Of a DNA stretch of 64,000 nucleotides, positions 16,201-22,943 are shown one piece after another; the first letter of the stretch is position 1, and every line of letters begins with the position of its first letter. Under the pieces are notes generated by a model. It was not told where the DNA came from and did not search any database. It was given only the letters and a program-made list of their open reading frames with translations. This DNA comes from Candidatus Thermoplasmatota archaeon (GTDB lineage Archaea > Thermoplasmatota > SW-10-69-26 > JACQPN01 > JAJPHT01). The DNA lies in NCBI GenBank assembly GCA_035540375.1, contig DATLGO010000069.1:19353-83352 (forward strand), given 5' to 3'. Both the position numbers and the translations under genes were made by a program.

Positions 16201-17889
16201 ACGCCGGGGTCCTCGGAAGGCGTGTCGATCAACGGCGTCAACTACGTGGGCCGCTCCCCCACCTTGCACTTCCTCACCGCGGACGGAGCCGACAACGTCA
16301 ACGAGTCCTCCATCTCGGTGAAGGTGAACGGCGTCGCGGTGAAGTTCGACAAGCAGTACGACGCGGGCCGGAAAGGCTTCCGCATCACGCTTCCGCCGCA
16401 GACGCTCGGCGCGCCCCTCGCGCACAACGCGAGCATCCACGTCGAGATCACGAGCGCGGACCTCTCCTCCGCGGAGCTTTCGGCGACGACGCCCATCGCG
16501 TTCAAGGTGGACGCGCTTCCGCCCCGCACGCGTCTCGTCTCGCTCGAGCCCTCGGTCGTCAAGGGCGACACGACGTACGTCGGTCCCTCGACGCGCTTCG
16601 TCCTGCAGGCCACCGATCCCGACGGCCTCCCGACGGGCGTCTCGGGGACCTTCTACGAGGTCGGACGCATCTCGCTCAGCGCCCTCACGCGCTACCCGAG
16701 CGGGGGCTTCACCCTCAAGAGCCTCCCCGAGGTGTACTCGGGCCCCGGCCAGTACGTGGTGCGGTGGAACTCGACGGACGACGTCGGCAACAACGAGACG
16801 CGCGGCGTCGCGGGCACGACCTCCGCGAGCGTCTATCTCGACGAGAATCCTCCCGCGGAGAACCTGCTCGAGAGCGACCACCAGGGCCGCTACGTGAACG
16901 TCTCCGCGCGCGACATCGAGTCCGGCAGCGCCGTCTCCGGGTCGGGCGTCAAGCGCGTGACGGTGTTCTACCGCCTCGACCGCGGCCCCGAAGTGCGCCT
17001 CGAAGCCGCGCTCGAGGACGGCAAGTGGCGCGCGGTCCTTCCCGCGGGCAAGCGCGGCGAGAACGTCACCTACTACATCGAGCTCGAGGACGAGGTCGGC
17101 AACGTCGGCCACTCGCGCTCGCCCACGAAGCCGTACTTCTACGTCGTCGGCAACAGCGTGCCCGGCCTCACGATCCGGTCGCCCGCGAGCGGCGCGACGG
17201 TGAAGGACGTCCTCCGGATCCTGTGGACCACCTGGGACGACGACGCCGACGACCGCGTGGTCGTGACGGCCTACTACCGGCTCTCCGGCCAGTCGGTCGG
17301 CGATCGCCTCATCGGCAACGTGAGCGACGGGACCCACATCGACTGGAACACGCTCGACGTGCCGGACGGCAAGTACGACATCACCGTCGTCGCAAGCGAC
17401 GGCTTCGCGTCGACGCGCGTCGTGGTCCCGATCACCATCACGAATGCGGGCCCGGCGATCTCGAGCCCGCGCGTCGATCGCGACGAGGTCCGGCCGAAGG
17501 AGTCGATCCTCGTCACGGCGCGCATCAACAAGGCCGACGTGCGCAGCGTGAAGGCCCTCGTCCACAAGAACGGCGTCCAGGTCTCCGAAGTCGAGATGTT
17601 CGACAACGGGCAGAACGGGGACGCGCGCGCGAACGACCGCATCTACAGCGCCCGCGTCGCGGTCGACTCGACGGGCTCCTACACGATCATCGTGGAGGCG
17701 ACCTACATCGAGAACAACGAGCCCGTGACGAGCCGGTCCGGCACGAACGCGATCAAGTTCACGGTCAAGTCGACCGCGGGCGACATCGTCGCGGAGAACG
17801 TCGTCCTCCTCGTCCTCGTCGGCCTCCTCGCGGCGGCCCTCGGAGCCGTCGCTTTCGTCGCCTGGCGCAAGTGGAGGGGGGCGCCGTGA
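13273..17889 (+). CDS. Giant cell-surface protein with CARDB/Ig-like repeats and a C-terminal membrane anchor
   Basis: 1538 residues. A signal peptide ends near residue 34 (LASAQ). The ectodomain is a chain of beta-sandwich modules. One, ending near residue 335, has the typical CARDB finish (DSNFTNNTKLRFIEV); another ends near 485 (NELNNTIALVIYI). Later modules at about 520-1500 resemble Ig-like repeats. There are dozens of N-glycosylation sequons (NxS/T) and few cysteines. A single membrane helix lies at about 1513-1532, followed by WRKWRGAP facing the cytoplasm. It is probably a wall or adhesion protein. The next gene overlaps its stop (GTGA) and is likely a partner. The long antisense reading frame here is a coding shadow. 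Confidence 0.85.
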   Translation: MRLAFSRFSALALTAMLLLGALSGLFVPLASAQFGNSDLAVVQDEIAFFRPSAGTSGDPIDLTERGSQVKVRVNATRTSTNDNPPLRVTLVVEGVLGSVRVGPAVCTYMEWDQGQLKASRELFYNIRPDATNATYTFTAYLNTLTKTELNTKCGANYANNAPEYSEEFLTQPRDENNRGTRKLNVGLLPDFRVGEIRWCAGVPPQSNRNCSPIGNWMDEAGGASLYYNRTYYSNAPTHFDAVIYNGGHAFVNPNTNAPSSFYVNFTLRHNGSGAAVLSHNVKWNRLGDATTADRVPSGVFNLLAAAGNYTLTVKVDPFGDTFDSNFTNNTKLRFIEVVGADIAANLTTANLFGGKGATPQNPLPKTGTFTFWAGMKNVGRVTPPSGVDPVRFGIYLDEVDPANLICNAAGDRQVFDVAASSLSPGSAVWGMPNGAQRKAFEWHIKTDGSACAVTPGKHTLLIVADAPETDPLGSVYEGNELNNTIALVIYIKDDALPAINSHAIASHPKANTARDTEPAAPAGCGCFAMRPETRFSINATVTDNSNVADVHAVILYPNGTVAANISLARVGQSSNYTKVFDGKESFFKPAGREKKVYGIYKYYIAARDDSGNWVTSKSQLRSFNLKEWAKTTEVLRPAAKEGHVYDYDPSGTSIVITIKINNTRETGHPDRADYHNPVGKTLWLKAPKESAVSSYAFASDLSCRGSGLPLDERVCTSGHDEYSVALTTSADPKEAIGKYTAWINVSDVTGEIKRIPYNFSVLDKVPQLVDKTHVKLLDAGQNFTFYMNASDDMGLAEARLNITILDTPFVYNTSLKGPTNKPKTGMWWANIPTGFGTNLSRQALYNVTVLIRDINNNWNNHVKFNLTLRDNQKAPTLATGVTPPPPFQIGENATFFAIARDDTEVSVKITLFKSAAPFLNATMTETSPGNWTYTWSCAEAGIFSYRVSATDSAGFEKVDVERPFDCVPNTAPRTTWTPGSSEGVSINGVNYVGRSPTLHFLTADGADNVNESSISVKVNGVAVKFDKQYDAGRKGFRITLPPQTLGAPLAHNASIHVEITSADLSSAELSATTPIAFKVDALPPRTRLVSLEPSVVKGDTTYVGPSTRFVLQATDPDGLPTGVSGTFYEVGRISLSALTRYPSGGFTLKSLPEVYSGPGQYVVRWNSTDDVGNNETRGVAGTTSASVYLDENPPAENLLESDHQGRYVNVSARDIESGSAVSGSGVKRVTVFYRLDRGPEVRLEAALEDGKWRAVLPAGKRGENVTYYIELEDEVGNVGHSRSPTKPYFYVVGNSVPGLTIRSPASGATVKDVLRILWTTWDDDADDRVVVTAYYRLSGQSVGDRLIGNVSDGTHIDWNTLDVPDGKYDITVVASDGFASTRVVVPITITNAGPAISSPRVDRDEVRPKESILVTARINKADVRSVKALVHKNGVQVSEVEMFDNGQNGDARANDRIYSARVAVDSTGSYTIIVEATYIENNEPVTSRSGTNAIKFTVKSTAGDIVAENVVLLVLVGLLAAALGAVAFVAWRKWRGAP

Positions 17890-18296
17890 GCATTCCCGGC
17901 CGGACGCGGCGCATCCTCATCCTCGCCGCGGCGGGGGCGGGCCTCGTGGGTCTCCTCCTTGCCCTCTCGGCCGTGGTCCTCGCGCTCGACGACGCGGCGA
18001 TGTGGATCGTCGCCGGGCTCGTCCTCCTCGCGCTCGCCGTCGCCGCGGAGCTTGCGCTCCTCGTCGCGGGCGAGGCCGAGGCTTTCGACGAGGCCGGCGA
18101 ATGGCACGACTGGGAAGCGCAGGCCGCGACCCCCGCGGGCGAGCTGGTCCTGCGCTGCGCCGGCTGCGGCGAGACGTTCACGATGGCCGACACCGGCGCG
18201 CGCCCCCTGACGGGCGCGTGCCCCCACTGCGGCCAGAGCGGCGTGCTCCGCGGCGAACCCGTCGCGGAGCGACCCCCCGCGCCTCACCGACGGTGA
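17886..18296 (+). CDS. Two-helix membrane protein with C-terminal zinc ribbon
   Basis: 136 residues. Two hydrophobic segments lie at about 10-32 and 38-62, then an acidic linker and a cytoplasmic zinc ribbon at about 90-117 formed by CAGC and CPHC. No named family recognised. The GTG start overlaps the stop of the giant surface protein by four bases, so it is coupled to it in translation; it may sense or help place that protein. The C-terminus is rich in Pro and Arg. Confidence 0.75.
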   Translation: MSIPGRTRRILILAAAGAGLVGLLLALSAVVLALDDAAMWIVAGLVLLALAVAAELALLVAGEAEAFDEAGEWHDWEAQAATPAGELVLRCAGCGETFTMADTGARPLTGACPHCGQSGVLRGEPVAERPPAPHRR

Positions 18297-18379
18297 GGAA
18301 TCGGCGTCACCCCCGACCGGACACACAGAGCCGATTTGGAAAAACTTCAAGGGGGGTCCCGCGGGCTTCGGGCGCGGAG

Positions 18380-18769
18380 TTGCTGACCTTGAAGTCGCTC
18401 GGTATCTGGATCCTCGCCACCGCCGTCCTCGTCGCCTACAGCGGCGCGGCCGCGGGAAGCTACGCGAAGGACGACTGCGAGAAGTACTGGTACGTCCCCG
18501 GGACGGCCCCCTCGGCCGAGAACGCGAAGGGCCACTTCTGCATCAAGCTCGAGACCTCCAAGCGACAGGGCGAGCCCGATTCCTACTTCGTCCACATCCC
18601 GAAGTCTTCCGGGTCCCACAGCTACGGATGCAACGGCACGCTCGGCGCCAACTGCTTCACCATGTACGAGGAGACGAACAAGCAGGCCGGCCTCCAGACG
18701 CGCCCCGGCTGCCTCGTCGGCAAGATCCCCAAGATCTGCTGGGCCGCCGACACCGAGAACGAGTTCTGA
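18380..18769 (+). CDS. Small secreted cysteine-rich protein
   Basis: About 129 residues. A signal peptide (LGIWILATAVLVAYSGAAAG) is followed by a mature part with seven cysteines, among them DDCEKYW, HFCIKLE, YGCNGTLGANCF, GCLVGK and ICWAA, which suggests a disulfide-bonded extracellular fold. No family recognised. No ATG precedes the signal peptide in frame; TTG at 18380 or 18389 is the likely start. AAGGGGGG at 18349-18356 is a possible but distant ribosome site. It belongs to the surface block. Confidence 0.6.
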   Translation: MLTLKSLGIWILATAVLVAYSGAAAGSYAKDDCEKYWYVPGTAPSAENAKGHFCIKLETSKRQGEPDSYFVHIPKSSGSHSYGCNGTLGANCFTMYEETNKQAGLQTRPGCLVGKIPKICWAADTENEF

Positions 18770-18849
18770 TTCATCGCGCACCCTCCGGGGGGTTCCGGGA
18801 GGCTTTACCTTCCCGGGGGGCTGCGCAGGGCTCGCGCTCGGAAAGATCG

Positions 18850-19226
18850 TGGGCCTCGTCTCGGGAGTAAGCCCCTTTCTGTTCGCGCCCGGCGCCTTGC
18901 GGCGTCGGGGTTGACGGCATTCGCCTAGGCGTCCCACTGGCCGTTGGGGGCGCGGGCGCCCTGGGCCTTTGGACTTGCTCCGGGGCGGATGGCGCGTTTC
19001 ATCAATTCCCCGCGCGTCGTCCGGGGCACCGCCCTTGACGGGCTCCCCCTTCACCCCAACGCGGGGCTGTGTCGTTTCTGCTCCTCCGTGCGGGCTCTCG
19101 CCCGCCCCGTCGCGGTGCGCGCGCTTCGAGGCGCGCGTCGCGCCGGGCCCCCTTCCCGCGTGGAGAGGGGACTTTCCTCAGCGCCCTCGAGGGGCACCGT
19201 CGGCCGTCCTCCGACTCGAGGCCGAG
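18850..19226 (-). ncRNA. rnpB: RNase P RNA
   Basis: On the minus strand the region holds GAGGAAAGTCCCC (about 19168-19180), the universal CR-I element, and GGGGCTTACTCCCGAG near the 3' end, matching CR-V. The 5' GGCCTCG (from 19223) pairs with CGAGGCC (to 18852) as helix P1, so both ends meet. An ACAGAAACGACACAG-like internal segment is also present. Length is about 375 bases, right for an archaeal A-type RNase P RNA, the ribozyme that trims tRNA 5' ends. A TATA box at 19246-19257 lies about 26 bases before the 5' end. Exact ends are estimates. Confidence 0.88.
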
Positions 19227-19245
19227 CCGTCATGTGGGCTCATCC

Positions 19246-19257
19246 GTGATAAGGGTG
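19246..19257 (-). promoter_or_regulatory. TATA box for RNase P RNA
   Basis: Minus-strand CACCCTTATCAC placed about 26 bases before the paired 5' end of the RNA. Confidence 0.55.
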
Positions 19258-19304
19258 CGTTCCGGCCGGGCCTCGAGCGGCATCATGCTCGGGATGCCGC
19301 GCGC

Positions 19305-19553
19305 TCACCGCCGCCGCGCCACGATCGCGAGGATCGCCCGCGCGTGGCGCCGTCGGCGCACCGGGCCGAGGCCCGGGATGCCCGCGAGGTCCGCGCGCGT
19401 TCGCGGGCGCTCGCGCGCGATCGCGAGGAGGGTCGCGTTCGGGAGGACCCGCCAGGGCGGCGCGCCGAGACGGCGCGCGGCTTCGCGGCGATAGGTCGCG
19501 AGGGCCTCAACGAGCGCATCGCCCGGGGGGAGGCGGACGGGAGCGGAGGGCAT
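19305..19553 (-). CDS. Stand-alone HRDC domain protein
   Basis: 82 residues covering one HRDC domain: LATYRREAARRLGAPPWRVLPNATL is the usual first half and LAGIPGLGPVRRRRHARAIL the second. HRDC domains bind DNA and are usually attached to RecQ helicases or RNase D; here the domain stands alone. It is upstream of and on the same strand as RNase P RNA, which has its own promoter. It may act with a helicase encoded elsewhere. Confidence 0.75.
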   Translation of the reverse strand: MPSAPVRLPPGDALVEALATYRREAARRLGAPPWRVLPNATLLAIARERPRTRADLAGIPGLGPVRRRRHARAILAIVARRR

Positions 19554-19662
19554 GGGCCTCCCTCAACGCCGGCCGGGCCTTGGACCTGCTCCCGAGATCA
19601 CGCCCGACGTGCGCCCGGCGCGGGACCAACAGGGCTTATCCGCGCGAGGGGCTTGCGACCGC

Positions 19663-20172
19663 GTGCGGTCCATCCTTCCCGCGCCGATGCCTCCCGGCTG
19701 CGCGAAATGCGCCCTCGCGGAGACGCGGACCCACATCGTCGTCTCGCGCGGCCGCGCGGACCGGCCGCGGCTCCTCGTCGTGGGGGAGGCGCCGGGGGCC
19801 GAGGAGGACGCCTCGGGCAGGCCGTTCGTGGGGCGAAGCGGCCGCCTTCTCGATCGCTGGCTCGCGGCGTGGGGGCTCGACGAGAACGACGTCCTCGTCA
19901 CGAACGTGGTGCGATGCCGGCCGCCCGGAAACCGCAAACCCACGCCGGACGAGCAGGCGGCGTGCGGCGCCCACCTCCTCCATCTGCTTCAAGAGGCGCG
20001 ACCCGCGGCCGTCCTCGCGCTCGGGCGCACGGCCGAGCGGTGGCTGCGCGCGCAAGGCGTCGAGCCGCTGTTCATCTATCACCCGAGCTACTACCTGCGC
20101 GGCTACCGCAGGTGGGAGGGCGACGTCGCCGCCCTCGCGGCCCGTCTCCCCGCGCCCCGGTCAGAAGGTTGA
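19663..20172 (+). CDS. Uracil-DNA glycosylase, family 4
   Basis: About 169 residues. It removes uracil from DNA after cytosine deamination. Marks: CAKC near the N-terminus plus two later cysteines (VVRCRPP and ACGAH) form the 4Fe-4S site; GEAPGAEEDASGRPFVG is motif 1 with the Glu typical of family 4; YHPSYYL is the second motif with His. The GTG at 19663 lies about 26 bases after GGGCTTATCC, fitting a leaderless start; ATG at 19687 is an alternative and lacks a ribosome site. The PAC2 gene follows. Confidence 0.9.
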   Translation: MRSILPAPMPPGCAKCALAETRTHIVVSRGRADRPRLLVVGEAPGAEEDASGRPFVGRSGRLLDRWLAAWGLDENDVLVTNVVRCRPPGNRKPTPDEQAACGAHLLHLLQEARPAAVLALGRTAERWLRAQGVEPLFIYHPSYYLRGYRRWEGDVAALAARLPAPRSEG

Positions 20173-20193
20173 TGCGCGACAGGGCGCGCACGC

Positions 20194-20928
20194 ATGAGCG
20201 TGGACGTCCCTCAATTCCATCCCGCGCTCGGGGCGCGCATCCGCGGCAAGCCGGTGGTCGCAGGCTTCCCGGGACCCGGTCTTGCAGGCGGCATCGCGCT
20301 CGAGGAACTCTTCCAGGCGCTCGATCCGACGCCCGTCGCGGCCCTACGATGGGAAAGCCTCGCGCCGCACGCGCTCGTCGCGTCCGGCCGCGCTTCGTGG
20401 CCCATCGTGCTCGCGGACACGGGGTCCGTCGTGCTCCTCAAGGCCGAAACCGACGTGCCGGGGGTCCTCGCGCACGGGTTCGCGCGCGGCGTGCTCGGGG
20501 CGCTCGCCGAAGCGGGCGCGCGGGAGCTCGTCGTCCTCGAGGGGCTCACGGTGGACCTCGTCTCGCCTCCCGAAGGCGAGTCGAAGCCGGAGGCCTGGTA
20601 CGTCGCGTCCGACGGCGGCCTCGCGGGCCGCTTCGCCGCCGCCGACCTGAAACCGCTCGAGGACGGCGTCCTCGGCGGCGTGCCGGGCGCGTGCCTTCTC
20701 TGGGGCCCCGAACTCGGGATGCCGGTCGGCGCCATCGTGGGGCCCACGCATCCCGCGCTCCCGGACCCTCGCGCGGCGAGCGCGCTCCTTGCTCCGCTCG
20801 AGCGACTCTATGGATTGCCCATCGACGTCGCGCACCTGCGGGAGCGCGCCGACGAGCTCGCGGAGGAGTTCACGCGCCTTGCGCGCCGCCTCGACGGGGA
20901 CAGCCTCGAGGCCGGGATGTACACCTGA
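20194..20928 (+). CDS. PAC2 family protein (proteasome assembly chaperone-like)
   Basis: 244 residues. VVAGFPGPGLAGGIALEEL at residues 20-38 is the signature of PAC2 (DUF75) proteins, and GARELVVLEGL and GAIVGPTHPALPDPRAA complete the Rossmann-like fold; the C-terminus is helical. In eukaryotes PAC2 helps build proteasomes; archaeal members are suspected partners of proteasome assembly. It is 22 bases after the uracil-DNA glycosylase and probably shares its transcript. Confidence 0.8.
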   Translation: MSVDVPQFHPALGARIRGKPVVAGFPGPGLAGGIALEELFQALDPTPVAALRWESLAPHALVASGRASWPIVLADTGSVVLLKAETDVPGVLAHGFARGVLGALAEAGARELVVLEGLTVDLVSPPEGESKPEAWYVASDGGLAGRFAAADLKPLEDGVLGGVPGACLLWGPELGMPVGAIVGPTHPALPDPRAASALLAPLERLYGLPIDVAHLRERADELAEEFTRLARRLDGDSLEAGMYT

Positions 20929-20933
20929 CGCGG

Positions 20934-21065
20934 TCAGTCGTTGCGCGCCTTCTTCCGCTGGGCCTCGCCCGGCGGGTGGTACAGGTTGTTCACGGCCCAC
21001 ATGGCGGCGATGCCGAGGCCGATTGCGAGGAACGTGAGGACGAGAATCACGGTTCCCTGGTCCAT
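20934..21065 (-). CDS. 43-residue single-pass membrane protein
   Basis: Sequence starts MDQGTVILVLTFLAIG and has one membrane helix (about 5-25) and a basic tail (EAQRKKARND). No family recognised. Its ATG lies inside the last codons of mtnA in another frame. A clear TATA box (21089-21097) sits about 28 bases upstream, so it can be expressed alone as a leaderless mRNA as well as by read-through from mtnA. Confidence 0.6.
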   Translation of the reverse strand: MDQGTVILVLTFLAIGLGIAAMWAVNNLYHPPGEAQRKKARND

Positions 21066-22042
21066 GCGGCGGCCAAGCCCGTGGATCTCTTTAAATCTTC
21101 GGGTCGGAGGATCCCCGCCTCCGTGACGTAGCCGGTGACGAGGCCCGCGGGGGTCACGTCGAACGCCGGGTTGCGCGCGGTCCCGCCGCCGAGCTCCCCG
21201 GCGTCGCGCTCCTCGATCGGGATGTCCGCGCCCGTCCGGGTCGCGGCGTCGAACGTGGTCCGCGGCGCCGCCACGTAGAACGGGATCCCGTGGCGCTGCG
21301 CGAGGACCGCCTTCGTGTAGGTGCCGATCTTGTTCGCGACGTCGCCGTTCGCGGCGATGCGGTCCGCGCCCACGATCACCACGTCCACCTCGCCGCGCGC
21401 CATGAAGTGGCCCGCCGCATTGTCGGCGATGAGCGCGTGGGGAATGCCTTCGCCCGCAAGCTCCCACGCGGTGATGCGGCCCTGCAGGCGCGGCCGCGTC
21501 TCGTCCACCCAGGCGAAGACGTGACGGCCCGACGCGTGCGCGAGACGGATCGGCGCGAGGGCGGTCCCGACGTCCACGGCCGCGAGCGCGCCGGCGTGGC
21601 AATGCGTCAGGACGCGTGCCCCGTCGGGAATCGCGTCGAGGCCGTGTTCGCCGATCGCGACGCAGCGCGCGACCACGTCGTCGGCGTAGCCCGAGGCCGC
21701 CGCGAGCGGATCGCGCCCGTGGGCGAGGGCCAGGTCCATGTGGGCAAGCGCCGCGAAGAGATCGCGCGCCGTCGGCCGCGAGGCCGCGAGCTTCGCGCGC
21801 GACGCCGCGAGGTCCTCGCCCGCGATCGCCGCGAGGGCCATCCCGTAGGCGGCGGTCGCGCCGATCGTGGGCGCGCCCCGCACGATCATCGTCCGGATCG
21901 CGTCCGCGACGGCGTCGACGGTTTCGAGGCGCGCGAGCGCGACGCGGTCCGGAAGCATACGCTGGTCGACCGCGAGAACGGCGTCGTCCTCCCACTGCAC
22001 GGCCCGCGCCTCGCGCGGATGGCCGTTCACCACGATGCGCAC
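21047..22042 (-). CDS. mtnA: S-methyl-5-thioribose-1-phosphate isomerase
   Basis: 331 residues. It belongs to the MtnA/eIF2B-like isomerases and converts methylthioribose-1-phosphate to the ribulose form in methionine salvage. RGAPTIGATAAYG near residue 46 is the sugar-phosphate loop; THCHAGALA near 150 holds the catalytic Cys (TxCxAG motif) and GADRIAANGDVANKIGTY near 225 the catalytic Asp. Because some archaeal homologues act on ribose-1,5-bisphosphate, the substrate is not certain. The GTG start at 22042 precedes the conserved VVNG opening. No other salvage genes are adjacent. Confidence 0.85.
   Translation of the reverse strand: MRIVVNGHPREARAVQWEDDAVLAVDQRMLPDRVALARLETVDAVADAIRTMIVRGAPTIGATAAYGMALAAIAGEDLAASRAKLAASRPTARDLFAALAHMDLALAHGRDPLAAASGYADDVVARCVAIGEHGLDAIPDGARVLTHCHAGALAAVDVGTALAPIRLAHASGRHVFAWVDETRPRLQGRITAWELAGEGIPHALIADNAAGHFMARGEVDVVIVGADRIAANGDVANKIGTYTKAVLAQRHGIPFYVAAPRTTFDAATRTGADIPIEERDAGELGGGTARNPAFDVTPAGLVTGYVTEAGILRPEDLKRSTGLAAAWTREP
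21089..21097 (-). promoter_or_regulatory. TATA box inside mtnA for the 43-residue gene
   Basis: Minus-strand GATTTAAAG centred about 28 bases before the ATG at 21065, within the 3' end of the mtnA coding sequence. Confidence 0.5.
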
Positions 22043-22151
22043 GCGCGGCCACCCGCGCCGCGCGGGATGAACGTTTCCCCGCCCGTCTCGCCGGGGGACC
22101 CCCGACGGGGGTCCGCGAAGCTTCACCCCGCGTCGCGTCGGAGGAGAACGC

Positions 22152-22943
22152 ATGCCCCAGACCGTCTGGAAGGGTAGCGTGGGCTTCGGCCTCGTGAGCC
22201 TGCCCGTCCGCATGCACACGAGCACGCGCCCGAAGGGGGTCTCGTTCCGACTGCTGCACGCCGAGGACCACGCGCCCGTGAAGAACAGGCGCGTCTGCTC
22301 AGCCGACGGGAAGGCGCTCGAAAGCGAGGAGATCGTGCGCGGCGCGGACCTCGGCGGCGGGCGCTACGTCGAGCTCACCGACGAGGAGCTGGAGGCGATC
22401 ACGCCGGCTTCCTCGAGCCTCATCGACGTCCGCGAGTTCGTCGACGCGGGCGCGATCGACCCGGTCTACCACGAACGGACGTACGTCCTCACGCCCCAGG
22501 CGGGGGGCGAGAAGGTGTACGAGCTGCTCCGGCGCGTCCTCGCGCGCGAGAATCGCGCGGCGATCGGTCTGGCCACCCTGCGCGAGCGCGAGCATCTCAT
22601 CGCGATCCGGGCGACCGAGGACGGTCTTTTCGCGGACATCCTCCGGTTCGCGGACGAGGTCGCCGATCTGCCGAAGGTCGAAAGCCAGGCGGAGATCAGC
22701 GACGAGGAGGAGGAGCTTGCCGAGATGATCGTCGGCCGCATGACGAAAGGATTCGATCCCTCGAAGTACAAGGATTCCTACGAATCGCGCGTCCGCAGCC
22801 TCATCGACGCCAAGATCTCGGGCGGGGCCGTTCCCGTGGAGGCCGCGCCCGCGGCTCCCCGGCCCACCGCGGATCTCGTCGCGGCGCTGCGCGAGACGCT
22901 CGCGTCGGCCGAGAGCGGGGAGCATGCCCGTTCCGTTCATTAA
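22152..22943 (+). CDS. ku: Ku protein (non-homologous end joining)
   Basis: 263 residues, normal for prokaryotic Ku. MPQTVWKGSVGFGLVSLPVRM is the classic Ku opening and the beta-barrel continues to ITPASSSLIDVREFVDAGAIDPVYHERTYV. Ku forms a homodimer ring that loads on DNA ends and recruits the ligase. GGAGGAGA at 22139-22146 is a good ribosome site. The 3' end overlaps polX by 20 bases, opening a three-gene Ku-PolX-ligase operon, a complete end-joining set in an archaeon, where Ku is rare. Confidence 0.93.
   Translation: MPQTVWKGSVGFGLVSLPVRMHTSTRPKGVSFRLLHAEDHAPVKNRRVCSADGKALESEEIVRGADLGGGRYVELTDEELEAITPASSSLIDVREFVDAGAIDPVYHERTYVLTPQAGGEKVYELLRRVLARENRAAIGLATLREREHLIAIRATEDGLFADILRFADEVADLPKVESQAEISDEEEELAEMIVGRMTKGFDPSKYKDSYESRVRSLIDAKISGGAVPVEAAPAAPRPTADLVAALRETLASAESGEHARSVH

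Noticed and set aside
13222..17565. 1447-residue minus-strand reading frame
   Set aside because: Antisense shadow of the surface protein: high-GC codon bias removes stops; composition is Arg/Ala/Val/Asp-rich without domains.
18347..19054. Minus-strand reading frame over the RNase P region
   Set aside because: Covers the RNA gene; translation lacks any domain and the RNA motifs are decisive.
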